Shown here one piece after another: positions 11,159-21,188 of a stretch of 64,000 nt of DNA. The stretch lies in assembly GCA_014904845.1 (NCBI GenBank), contig MU119400.1:1-64000 (forward strand), written 5' to 3'. Positions within the stretch are counted from its first letter, which is position 1. Each line of letters opens with the position of its first letter. The notes below the pieces were generated by a model. That model saw nothing but the letters and a program-made list of their open reading frames with translations, did not search any database and had not been told where the DNA came from. The position numbers and the translations under genes were made by a program. The stretch comes from Acephala macrosclerotiorum (lineage: Eukaryota; Ascomycota; Leotiomycetes; Helotiales; Mollisiaceae).

Positions 11159-11810
11159 GTTTGCGTAGTAGAGTTCTCGGCGAAGCGAATAGTTCGAATA
11201 AAAACTGGGAAGTTTAATAGAGTTTGAAGCTGGCGAAAGTTATTCTGCGAAAGGACTAGTCTTTTGCAATTGTGCGAATGTATCGGCGTATGTCCTTTAC
11301 AAACATAATGTATAGCTTCGGGCGTTTCTTTCCTCGTATTTGGCGATTGTGTTCTTGCTTGAAAATGCGTCGTACTAACCTCCTAAGCATAAGGGTCTGT
11401 AATTGAATCTTTTGCTGGGATTTTCTTTATTTTTACAAGCTGCGAATAATTGCGCGGGTAGGAGCGGGCTATTCTCTTTTGTCTTTTTGGAAAGGAGAAC
11501 TGAGTATTACAAGTGTTTCCATTCTGAATTGCAAAGAGAAAGAACAGTTGGTTGAGATATTAAAATTTAAAAAGGGGGAGCGGAGGGGGCTGGAAAAACT
11601 GACGCGTCGACGCGTTCGCTTAAGTGGGCCATGTTTGGTGGCCCCAGCTCTTACACCAGGGGTGGTGGCGACTTGCGACACCGATACGCCGCCTTGATAA
11701 GCCTGCTTGCTTTTCGCGTAGTAAAAACAGCAGACGCCACGGAATTGCTAGCGGTAAAAATTATTAGTCATCACCGTCGATTTGCATTGCCCTAGGCTGA
11801 GCACATCACT
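11159..11810. other. intergenic, upstream region of the Clr5-NLR gene
   Basis: No gene is supported; a 72-residue ORF at 11479-11697 lacks any motif. The segment should contain the promoter of the NLR gene starting at 11811. Confidence 0.35.
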
Positions 11811-14800
11811 ATGTCATTATCACCTAGTCTCGGTCGGCATTTTATGCTTCTGAACACCATGACCATCGTACATAGAGCAGCAGAGCCCGATCAACCGGGT
11901 CATGGAGCCATGGCCTCCGAAATTGGGCCATCCGTATCGCTTCTGACTGCTCCTCCATCCAGCACAAGCGCCAGTGCTCGAATGCACTCGGCTGAGGAAT
12001 GGGAAGCAGTTCGCCATCTCATTACCGGATTATATATCCAGGAAAGGATGACACTTAGCAAGGTTATGGGTATCTTGCGTGAATCACATGATTTTGTAGC
12101 CACGTAGGTGCTCTCTGAATTATCCTGAATATCCACTGCCATATTTTAGGCTCACTGACGAAAAACTTCAGGGCGAAGCAATACAAGCGAAAACTTCAGC
12201 TCTGGGGTCTGAATAAGAACGTCAAGGGTAGTGAGATGAAGGCTCTTGTCAGAAAGCAACAGAAGAGGAAGGAAGTGGGAAAGAAAACTGTCTGCCGCGT
12301 CCGAGGTTACGAGATTGATGAGGCAAGGATATCCCGATATATAGCGCGGAAGGCGAAGCAGGAGACCGGCTCTGCGTTGCCTGGAAGTCCTGAGGACTTT
12401 GGATCTGGTAAATAAATACACCCTGTGCCCGGAGACCTTCTTTGATCTTCTCGTTAGTCGAAACTCCGTCCGAAATAAGCGTCCACACACCGCGTGCTGC
12501 CACACCATTCGATCCTCGACCCTCACCGCTCGACGTTTCCGAGACTCGTGAGCAAATATTTCGATGGCTATCACCAGTTGACCAATCGGTGAACCACCAA
12601 CAGGCTTGTGAGCAACGCCTGCCAGGCACCGGTCATTGGTTACTCGAAGATCAGAGGTTTGTGCAGTGGAAGGAGTCTCCTGGATCCTTGCTATGGCTTC
12701 ATGGTATCCGTAGGTAATTCTTACCGAATTCAATGCATCTGTTAACTTCTAGGTGCAGCTGGTTGTGGCAAGACTATTTTGTGGTAAGTCAGCCAAAGTG
12801 ATCTGAAACTATCAAGACTGAATTATTTTAAGCTCGACAATTATTGAAACCCTCAGGAGCCAATCCCAATTCGACACAAACTCCACAGTTGCTTACTTCT
12901 ATTTTGATTATAAAGATCGAAAGAAACAGGACATCGCGAATCTCTTCCGATCTCTTATCGTCCAGCTTTCATCGCAGAACGATCTACCGTCCAGATCATT
13001 AATGAATTTATATGACAAGTACCACAGCGGTAACTTTCCAGCCAAACTCTTTGATCTTATGAACTCAGTGGCGAACATGATATTAGAACACAGCCAGGTA
13101 TACATTGTGGTTGATGCTTTGGATGAATGCATGGAAGTACCAAATATCCTCGACTCGCTGAGTCAAATCTTGGCCCAACATAATCGGCGGTTGCACCTGC
13201 TCGTTTGTAGTCGCTGGCAAATGGGTATTATGAAAACCCTCAGCCAAATGCCTATTGAGACGATCGCTTTTCGGAAACCAGATCTGGATTCTGATCTTCG
13301 TGCGTTTATTCAGCACCAGCTGGAGAACCGGCCAAGTTTGAGCCAGAGGCCCTCGGCCGTGAAGGAGGAGATTACTAAAGTTCTGCTAGAGAGAGCGGAC
13401 GGAATGTAAGTTATTATTATTTAAAAATATCACAGCATTAATTTGTCTAGGTTCCGTTGGGTGGCTTGCCAATTAGATTCACTGGAAAAATGCTTCAGTC
13501 CCAAGGCCATTCGGTCGACTCTTAAAAACTTGCCTGAAACCTTGGACGAGACTTATGCGAGAATCCTATGCGATGTCGACGAGTCATTTAAAAAGGACGC
13601 TATCAGAGTTCTTCAGTGGCTTGTTTTCTCTGCCGTTCCTTTGCGAATTAAAGAGGTTGCCGACGTCCTAATTGCCAAGCCGCATTCCCATTCCACAGTC
13701 GAAATTGAAGATCGTCTTTTCGACCCAAATCAAATCCTTCCATATTTTGGATCATTGGTCAGTCTGCATGAGCCTTCAAGGCGAGATTTCTTCCCAGATA
13801 GTTTAGTCCTTGGCAGCACTGGCATGGAATTAAGCCTGGCCCACTTCTCGATTCGAGAGTATCTGGTTTCCCAAGATATTATCCAGGAAACTGCTGCCAA
13901 TCTATCTATAGCTGGAACTTGTCTTACTTACCTATTCCAATTCGCCAATTCACCATCATTGCCAATTGATGCTTTGGACATGTATCCCCTCGCTGGGTAC
14001 GCAGCACAATACTGGGCAGAACACGCAAGGAAGGTTGGGCAAGCTATTGGATCAGGCGAATTAGATGATCGAGTAGTCGAGTTTCTGTACCATGAACAAT
14101 TATTCAATAACTGGATTCGACTCTACAATCCTGACGCGGGCTGGGAGGAAAGTAAGGTGCAGGACCAGGTAACTGTGGCAGCTAGCCCACTGTACTACAC
14201 TTGCTTACTGGGTTTGCTTCGGCCAGCAAGAATACTTCTAGCAAAAGGGGCCTCTGTAAACACACGGGGGGGTTACTATGGGAACCCGCTTGAAGCAGCA
14301 TCAGCTACGGGCTATGAGAATATTGTTAAAATTCTCCTTGAAAATGGAGCAGACGTTAACAGTCGAAATGGAGGCTACTATGGTAGTCCTTTACAAGCTG
14401 CAGCTGCTAGAGGGCGCGCCAGTATTGTGAGAATGCTACTTGACCACGGGGCGGACGCCAATTCCCAAGGCGGTTACTATGGGACTGCGCTAGAAGCATC
14501 ATCTGGTGGTGGCTATGATCAGATTGTGCTAAGTCTGCTGGAAGCTGGGGCAGATCCCAACGTTTCTGGTGGCGGCTACTATGGCACCCCTTTACAGGCT
14601 GCAGCTGATAGAGGTCATGGTAGGATTGTGGAGCTGCTATTGGACAAAGGAGCTGATGTCAATGCCCAAGGTGGCTACTATGGGACTCCTTTACAGGCCG
14701 CAGCAGCGGGAGGATACGATGACATTGCAATGCGCCTCATTAGATCCGGGGCCATTATTGAAGCACAAGGCGGCTCCATTGGCCACGCACTGGAGGTGGC

Positions 14801-15158
14801 AGCGGCTAGGGGCTACGAGGTAGTAGTGAGACGGCTTCTTCAAGCAGGAGCTGACGCCAACGCGCTGGGGGGCTTCTATGGCAACGCATTGCAAGCAGCT
14901 TCAGCAAAGGGATACGACAATATCGTGGGTATACTGCTAGACTACGGCGCTGATATAAACGCGATAGGCGGTCCTTATGGAAATGCCATAAACGCCGCTT
15001 CTGAAAGGGGCCACGATTCGATTGTGGAAGGAGGGCAGGTAGGCACTTGTGAAAGGACCAGATGGACTCTAGACAGGCAACCTGCTTCAGGTAACGGGAA
15101 GCAAATGGTAAACAATATGGAGGTGATACCAAGACGAACACATTACCCCGCCCGCTAG
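11811..15158 (+). CDS. Clr5-NACHT-ankyrin NLR-like protein
   Basis: Six exons join in frame: 11811-12103, 12172-12407, 12458-12709, 12759-12783, 12833-13405 and 13451-15158 (1028 residues). Residues about 61-112 form a Clr5 domain (AEEWEAVRHLITGLY ... AKQYKRKLQLWGLNKN), split by the first intron. A linker precedes a NACHT NTPase with Walker A GIPGCGKT (about 259-266, on a 25-nt exon) and Walker B VYIVVDALDEC (about 358-368), then FRWVACQLDSL, the usual fungal NACHT C-lobe sequence. From about residue 705 there are eight full ankyrin repeats and a partial ninth, nearly identical in their GGYYGTPLQAA signature. Such proteins are STAND/NLR regulators, in known cases of non-self recognition and cell death; the ligand here is unknown. 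The ankyrin array stops abruptly after HDSIVE, and the last 40 residues look foreign, so the 3' end may be truncated or frameshifted. Confidence 0.85.
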
Positions 15159-16084
15159 TCTAGCAATTTGTACGCTGGCAAGGGATGAAGTTATCCGAAA
15201 AGTCGGGGTAAGTAAAGAAAAGGGATCATGATGCCTTGGTTCAAATTCTCATGGAGACACGAAGGTTATAGGATTGATGCTGCAATTATTGCAATGCAGT
15301 CTAGGGTTTTATTGCGTTCGGACATGTTCATTCAGTACGCACTTCTAAGACTAGTTCCTTTATATACTTATAGCTTCGAAACCTTAACTATTTGACTTCA
15401 AGTTAAGTAACAAGCCTTCTATATCAAGGGGTTAAATAGGAAATATCGACGCCGTTCGTGAACTAATTGGCAATTTAAATAACAGTCGGAGTCATTCGGC
15501 CACTTGAAAGTTTTGGCTGAAAAAAATCCAGGAACGTGTTTGAAGAAATAGCTAACAAGGCTTGTGACTTTCTAGTGCCTTCAAATTCTGGTTTAAAATA
15601 CCACCCTGTTGATAAGAACTGTTCTCCCTCGTTTGAGGGAGACCTCATAGACCACGATGTAAAGGCAATATCACAAGATACAATAAATGCAAGAACAAAA
15701 AGTATTATCCGATATATTATCAAAGTGCGAGGCAGCCACGGTGCCCATATTTCTGCGTGTGGGCTCGCTGAAACTTGGTCACCAATGAAGCTTCAACTCA
15801 GTGTTTGAAAAGGACCATGAACTAGGGCAAATATGTGTGTGCTTTGTATGAATTGATTTTCTTTCCATTCGAATGACGACTCCCTAGGGTTGTTGGGTCA
15901 TGTGATATGAAGTTTCCGATTGGGGGTTAGCTCATATGCATGGTCCTTTGTAACCGGCGGCCACTATGAGCGGGCCTTTTGGGAAAAAGGCTTTGTGCAT
16001 TGCAGACACCATTGATCAGTATCGTGATGATGCACAATAATTCATATTCGGCTTAAAGATCCATAGGTTTATTGTTAAATCATT
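15159..16084. other. intergenic between the two Clr5 genes
   Basis: No gene is supported. Short ORFs at 15475-15808 on both strands have no motif. The final 80 bases precede the Clr5 gene start at 16085. Confidence 0.35.
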
Positions 16085-16930
16085 ATGGACTTGAAACCGA
16101 GCTCGTTACGCACTCGTACACGGCAAGGCTCCACATTTCGACGCAGACATAAAAAGAGCGAGATCTATAACGAGGAGCAATGGGAGAACCTTCGACCAGA
16201 CATTACTAGACTGCATAAGCTGAATACTGCTAGTGGGGTACGGTGTATTCTTGAAGATGATTATAATTTTTTTGTCAAGTACAAATTCTTCTCCTATGTA
16301 ATGATGGAAACACTGCTGAGTCCTTGGTTGCTGACCCCTTCTAGTGAGAAAATGTTGAAAGTGAGGTTCAAAAAGTGGAATCTCAGAAAATATAGCCCGA
16401 AGGCCAAGAACAAAATCACTAGCGACCGAAGCCATGGACTGGGGAGTCTTCGAAGTGGCAAGACACCTCTAAACTCTCCACAGGGTCCACCAGAAGCCGA
16501 GGAAGCAGATCAAGGTCTTGAACATTCGGATCATAGTCTGACCCAGCGTAAGTGGCCCTCGACTCTGTATCAATCGCTGTGTCGTGACGGTGTATAAGCA
16601 GAAATGATGCCAACAATGGTTGGCCATAAGGCAACCCCTGACCGCCCTTCAGAGATGTGCTATCGGTCGAGTGAAAACTTCAGCCAACCAGGTGCGGACC
16701 GGTTAGATCTGACCTATGGTGATTTCAGACCTCGAGACGATTTGGACTTACTTAGTAATGATGATTCCAACATCGTAGCTTCTTTGACCCAGTTAAATTC
16801 GGCCCAGGAACAAGAGGCCAGTCCAGGTGAAAATGGTGATATCCTCAGTTCCTGGGCGAAATCCCCGATATGGAATAATGATACCGACTTTTCTTGGGCC
16901 TCATCTTGGGTACCGAGAGATCTAGACTGA
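16085..16930 (+). CDS. stand-alone Clr5-domain protein
   Basis: Three exons join in frame: 16085-16278, 16345-16547 and 16602-16930 (241 residues). Residues about 29-83 match the Clr5 domain: NEEQWENLRPDITRLH ... EDDYNFFV, then KMLKVRFKKWNLRKYSPKAK. Intron 1 (66 nt, itself free of stops, so it can be mistaken for coding) falls at the same spot and in the same phase (2) as intron 1 of the NLR upstream. The N-terminus is basic (RTRTRQGSTFRRRHKK); the remaining 160 residues are Ser/Asp/Gln-rich and probably disordered. Clr5 is named after a fission yeast silencing factor, and its molecular role is unclear. Lying 0.9 kb downstream of the Clr5-NLR on the same strand, it may be a partner, a target or a decoy of that protein (inference), or simply a family duplicate. 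Confidence 0.7.
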
Positions 16931-18082
16931 CGACGAGGTCCGTTCCTGCCTTTGTTTTAATCCCCATGTAGCGTAGACTGATCAGTGCGTTCTTTAGCCT
17001 CCGTGACCCGTCAACAACAACTACCTGCTCGGGCGGACGCTACCACATAATACCATTGTGCAAGACTTGCCAGGCCACCACTCTGTTTATTGTTCGCAGC
17101 GTTGACGAAAGAGGAGCACACAATGCGAGGAACGAGTGTGGTGGCAGGTTGTCAAGACCATCACTCCCGGTCCCACTATTGTCCCGTGTCGGTCAGAACG
17201 CTTTTCGGATGGTCACAACGCCCGAAATACTGTTGGAGGTTCTCGCAGATGTCGTTGACCCAAGAGTTAGGTTTAGAGGAGACTTCAGAATTAGAGTCGA
17301 GACGCGACGAACACCAAACTACGTCTCAAGAATCAGTAGTTGTACTCTTTCATGCCAAGATGATCGATTCAGGTGGACTCCTATACACACCAGCTTCTGG
17401 CCTTTTCCATTCCATCGTTGATGTTGGGCTTTCGCCTGTGAGCTCTAATCGATCTAGTGCGACAAGATCGATAACGGCAGCGCCAGTCTGGCATCAGAGA
17501 TGCTGAACAAGGGTAGCATGAGTAGAGTATACGCTGCCCTCATTGCCAGAGATGGATTCTGGGAATCCTCCGAGGTTGTAGACAGTGTTGGGTTTTTAGG
17601 CAGAGGTAAAGGCTATATTGTGAATTGACGAAGACCAACTCCGGGCTGAAATTGAGCGATCCCAGTTTTGGCTAGCGTCATTTGTTAATCATGTGATATC
17701 AAGGAAGGCCTCACCTTTTCGTTTAATCTTTTACTATTTTCTAGAAAAAATCTTTTGTGAAGGCTTGCAAAGGGGTTTGCATGAACCTGAAATGTGTCTG
17801 AGAGTAAGAAATATTCTGTGGGAAGAGAGTATGATACAGTTCATGACTGATTTATTGGGGAAGTGAGAATGCCCCTAGACTCAGGATTATTGTTCTCTTT
17901 CGCGGGTTCCGTTTTAGTCTCCGGATGTGAGCAACTGCTGCCTTAACCTAAGCCGAGGGTGCCCATGCCTGAGCAGAGCCTGAGCGCATCCTGAGCACGC
18001 CCTGAGTCAGCCTCCTGTTTGCCCCGGCACAGTTTCCGCTCCCTTGCGGGGTTTCTGATTTTGGATCCCCTCTTCTCAAATA
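16931..18082. other. intergenic, no gene seen
   Basis: ORFs at 17056-17506 have no motif and conflict with each other. A short run of CCTGAGC-like words occurs at about 17969-18016. It may hold decayed transposon or gene sequence, but nothing can be named. Confidence 0.35.
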
Positions 18083-18358
18083 CTCTCCCCCCCCCTGAAA
18101 TAATCAAGGTGGAGACTTTTTGCCACCACAGGTCAAGGGAGCGAACAAGGGAGTGAGCAAATCAAAAAGATTGCTTTGGTGAAGTGGTAGAGCTTAATAG
18201 CCTTCTTGAACCTTCTATAGCTACCCCGGCACTGCTACACAGACCACATTTTGCTCTTTGCGAGGAGGCTGACTAGGCCCTTTAACCACTGAGAATACGT
18301 GCCTGCTTGTTCTACCCACAAAATTTCTCCACCTTGAATATTACAGGGGGGGGGAGAG
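18083..18358. mobile_element. MITE-like element A (TA target site)
   Basis: The left end reads CTCT, nine C, TGAAATAATCAAGGTGGAGA. The right end, read in reverse complement, is CTCT, nine C, TGTAATATTCAAGGTGGAGA. The terminal inverted repeats are thus about 40 bp with few mismatches. Both ends are flanked by TA (18081-18082 and 18359-18360). A 276-bp, non-coding, TIR-bounded unit with TA duplication fits a Tc1/mariner-type MITE. Confidence 0.75.
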
Positions 18359-18433
18359 TAGCAGCAAGCGTCATCATCTTGAGCTCCATCTCATCGTCCA
18401 TCTCAGCCTCTATCTCAAGCTCTTTTCCGACGC

Positions 18434-18493
18434 CCATCCCAGGCTCCATCCCAGGCTCCATCCCAGGCTCCATCTCAAGCTCCATCTCAAGCG
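18434..18493 (+). repeat. 12-bp tandem repeat, five units
   Basis: Five consecutive units of CCATCCCAGGCT / CCATCTCAAGCT type encode Pro-Ser-Gln-Ala repeats in the frame of the decayed Cys/His-rich gene. The first three units are identical and the last two share two substitutions. Confidence 0.85.
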
Positions 18494-18656
18494 CCAGGTC
18501 CACGCGTCTGAGATCACCTGGACGTGGGACGTACCTGGGCTGGAACCTGCGCACGTTGCGGTCAGCCTCTCAAGGAACGATATATTGAGCCGTGTAAGAG
18601 ATGCAAGCACCGCGGCTTTGCTACTTGCAAGAAGTATGGACATCACCATAAGACAG

Positions 18657-18777
18657 TACTGTGGTCCAAGGACAAATAATTACACCCCTGAGGGTCTATC
18701 GCCACCTCGCTTACCATACAAAAACCCCTTGTCGGTAGAGCCCCAGGAGTGTAATTATTTATCCTAAGACCACAGTA
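18657..18777. mobile_element. MITE-like element B (TA target site)
   Basis: The left arm 18657-18694 starts TACTGTGGTCCAAGGACAAA. The right arm 18740-18777, reversed, starts TACTGTGGTCTTAGGATAAA. Both continue with TAATTACAC and a CCTGrGG-like block, so the arms match over about 38 bp with few differences. Together with the loop the unit is 121 bp including both terminal TA dinucleotides. It has no coding capacity and looks like a short Tc1/mariner-type MITE. Confidence 0.75.
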
Positions 18778-19062
18778 ATTGCAAACGCAGGCGACTCGTG
18801 CCCTTACCGTCGCCGTTGCCCTGGGTTGACACAGCCTGATTTGACAGGGTTTCCCTGTAACACGCTGGTGAAAAAGCCAGTAAAACAGCCACTGAAAAAG
18901 CCCCTGGCGACTGTCAGTACCTGTGCAAGCCGCAGAATGACAAAGTCGTTGTGTCATTGTGGTCAGCACCACATGACGGGATACGAGCCGCATATTAGGA
19001 GGGCAGACTGTCCTTGTAGAAAAGACCACGCGAGCAATACTTATCCAGATTCACGCGTTTGA

Positions 19063-19391
19063 GGGTTTACTGGTTGAGGAAGGGGTCGAGGTGGTGGTAA
19101 GCAGGTTGCAGGAAGGGCGGGTGGGAGGAAGGACATAGCAGAGGCGTTATTTGGAGGTAACAAGTGGTAATGCGAGACTTTGACACAGATCCATGATGAC
19201 TTTACACAATGCAAGATACTCTTTTTCAAGTATATGGAAGACCCAATGATGGCATTTGAAGTCATGGTAACCGGAGTCGGGTAATAAGCCATGCCGCTTT
19301 AGCTCAGGCGCTAATTACCCCTGAATTGCGGGAGCGGGTGTTGCCCGCGTTTCTCCGTCTCCATCGAGCCCACCATGATGCTCGTATCGCC
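19063..19391. other. promoter-side intergenic segment
   Basis: No gene is seen. The open frame of the next gene extends upstream to 19326 but has no ATG before 19392, so this stretch is taken as its leader. Confidence 0.4.
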
Positions 19392-21188
19392 ATGAATAAC
19401 CCACCTCCACAGTCCGCCTCCTACGCAGACGCCCCCGACGACTCCAGATCTATATCTGAGGCAGGCAGCACTGGCAGCTGGGGCAGCGAAGCCTCGAATG
19501 AAGACAGCGATGAGTGTGAGGTGGACTCGCTCGCAGATGAGGGATGCGCAGATGGGGCATACTGGGAGGAAGACACCGCTGCAGATGCATGGCTGGCCAG
19601 ATTTCCGGGCGGAACCTCCGTCCTGTATCCGCAGCTCTTCGTGGTCAAACCACGCGGAGGGAAGGTTCTGACCCCGTCTCGCTATCCGAACAACGACTTT
19701 CTCCTCCACCTACCGTCCGAGATCCGGAATCGAATATATAGACACTATTTTGATAGAGATGAGGAGGTGAAGCGTCCCGAGGAGAGGCATGTTCCGTTCC
19801 GAGATCGCGAGGGCATAGAAATGCAAAGAATCTGCCTTAGTAGCGAGAACGTAGAACTCAAGTTTTGGTTGTCGACCGCGTTATTGCAAACTTCACGACA
19901 GTTGCGGTTCGAGGCAATGTTCATTTTCTTTAGCAACCGCGTAATCACCGTGGAGTGGCTTCCTGTCCTCCCGCGATTTGTCGAGTTCCTGGGGAAGGAA
20001 GGGTGTGCGATGGTGCGTTACTTGGACATATGGGACACCCTAAATCACCAAGGGGACGACAACGCCGGGTACCGAGATATCATCACCAGTATCATGCATT
20101 TCTCTGGCCTCCAGCGCCTTCGTATCGTTGTCTCCTGGGGCATGCGTCGTTCCGGGTTGTGGAGCGATCGAACTTATTTATGGTTCGATCAAAATGAATG
20201 GAAACACAACGGAACTCTGACGAAACAAGCAGTTCCCAAAATGCGATCTAAAGACATTGAGAGGTATTGGCCAGAGTATGAAGTTCTCAAGAATCTGAAG
20301 GCTCAAAAGTTCACTTTGGCCGTGGAAACCCCCTGGGCCGACAGATACCTCGAGTTCGACAGAAGTCATGGGGCTTATCCCGGGATCTCCGAATCGATGC
20401 AATCTCATGCTGCACACACGCAGTCTGCACCATCATCAGCGAATCTCGCCACCTCCATCTCACCGCAAGCCCTCGGAGCTTTCGAAGCCATTGAAATTCA
20501 ACCCCGTGGCAGTGTCTTGACTCCCAACACAGAGTTCGATGACGAGGACTCTGACAGCCCTACATGGCAAGAAACCGACACTCTCGCTAACAAGACAATC
20601 CCGTTCTACAACTTTCTCCGAGAGTTCTTCCACAACAACCTCCCCCTCGGGCCTGTGCGAGGGGAGATGTCGGTGGATAATTTCGTCGCCTTCCCAACCG
20701 CGCGGAAGTCCAGAGGGAGCATCATGCGGGACTGTGCCTTCTGCTACCTCAGCGAGCGGCACTGCGGACATCACGCCGTGCCAGATCAACCACCATTTGA
20801 ACCAACGCGCCTAGAAGGCGACGGCGAGGAAGAGGACGTGAAGACATTGGAGATGCGGTTCGAGGATCTGTCATACGTGGATATGCGGGAGGCGTGTCGA
20901 GACGTGGTTCAATGGATGGAAGATGTCGACAATCTTGTCGATACGAGGCTGTTTTTGAATGTCGACGCGACCGAGCTCTTGAATATTGCCGCGATCTTTG
21001 ACTATCTAGGTTGGCCCGAAATACCGAACAGCGAACGCCTAGCCCGGCTTGACGCTGCGGCTGAGGCTGGGTGGGTTGGTAGGAGGGTGGACAAGGACGA
21101 AGTACCGCCGTGGGATGTGCTCTATCGCGAAGTCCATTCCCGCTATAGCTATCGCTATAGCTTCCGTGGGGAGGCAAGGAGTAGCTAA
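19392..21188 (+). CDS. F-box/2EXR-like domain protein
   Basis: A single exon of 598 residues starts at ATG 19392 (cgccATGa). The N-terminus is acidic and Ser-rich (about 1-60). At about residues 100-115, FLLHLPSEIRNRIYRHYF is the LPxEIRNxIY signature of fungal F-box-like/2EXR proteins. QTSRQLRFEAMFIFFSNRVITVEW follows, which is the usual next conserved block (a cysteine or leucine helix, then an 'F...N.F' strand). A CAFCYLSERHCGHH motif near residue 455 might bind metal. Acidic blocks (DDEDSD, GDGEEEDV) flank it. Such proteins are numerous in Pezizomycotina and presumed to act as protein-interaction or ubiquitin-ligase adaptors; no substrate can be inferred. The C-terminus ends in an RYSYRYSFRG repeat encoded by a short duplicated CGCTATAGCTAT stretch. 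Confidence 0.75.
   Translation: MNNPPPQSASYADAPDDSRSISEAGSTGSWGSEASNEDSDECEVDSLADEGCADGAYWEEDTAADAWLARFPGGTSVLYPQLFVVKPRGGKVLTPSRYPNNDFLLHLPSEIRNRIYRHYFDRDEEVKRPEERHVPFRDREGIEMQRICLSSENVELKFWLSTALLQTSRQLRFEAMFIFFSNRVITVEWLPVLPRFVEFLGKEGCAMVRYLDIWDTLNHQGDDNAGYRDIITSIMHFSGLQRLRIVVSWGMRRSGLWSDRTYLWFDQNEWKHNGTLTKQAVPKMRSKDIERYWPEYEVLKNLKAQKFTLAVETPWADRYLEFDRSHGAYPGISESMQSHAAHTQSAPSSANLATSISPQALGAFEAIEIQPRGSVLTPNTEFDDEDSDSPTWQETDTLANKTIPFYNFLREFFHNNLPLGPVRGEMSVDNFVAFPTARKSRGSIMRDCAFCYLSERHCGHHAVPDQPPFEPTRLEGDGEEEDVKTLEMRFEDLSYVDMREACRDVVQWMEDVDNLVDTRLFLNVDATELLNIAAIFDYLGWPEIPNSERLARLDAAAEAGWVGRRVDKDEVPPWDVLYREVHSRYSYRYSFRGEARSS

Larger units (their letters stand above)
18361..19062 (+). pseudogene. 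Cys/His-rich protein gene with (PSQA) repeats, MITE-split
   Basis: One frame reads (P)SQA tetrapeptide repeats (from the 12-bp units at 18434-18493), then a TCARCGQPLKERYIEPCKRC cluster and a GYxHHHK-like stretch up to 18656. There MITE-like element B interrupts it. If the element and one TA copy (119 bp) are skipped, the frame continues without a stop through SCPYRRRCPG, a VKKP/KQPLKKP basic part and a second cluster (CHCGQHHMTGYEPHIRR, CPC) to a TGA at 19060-19062. Two in-frame TGA codons also occur at 18380 and 18509, each one transition away from CGA, and a TAG lies at 18359. So the gene is dead even apart from the insertion. The paired CxxC and HH clusters suggest zinc binding; no family is recognised. 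Confidence 0.55.

Noticed and set aside
12753..12758. Alternative acceptor AG at 12751-12752 for the NLR micro-exon
   Set aside because: It would give HGIRAAGCGKT, with two extra residues in the P-loop; the acceptor at 12757-12758 restores the canonical GIPGCGKT.
17056..17506. Two overlapping plus-strand ORFs of 121 and 138 codons
   Set aside because: Different frames over the same DNA, no motif, no splice logic; treated as chance.
18176..18260. tRNA-like stretch with a D-arm-like TTGGTGAAGTGGTAGAGC
   Set aside because: No matching acceptor stem, no T-arm GGTTCGA-type sequence and no plausible anticodon stem; it lies within MITE-like element A.
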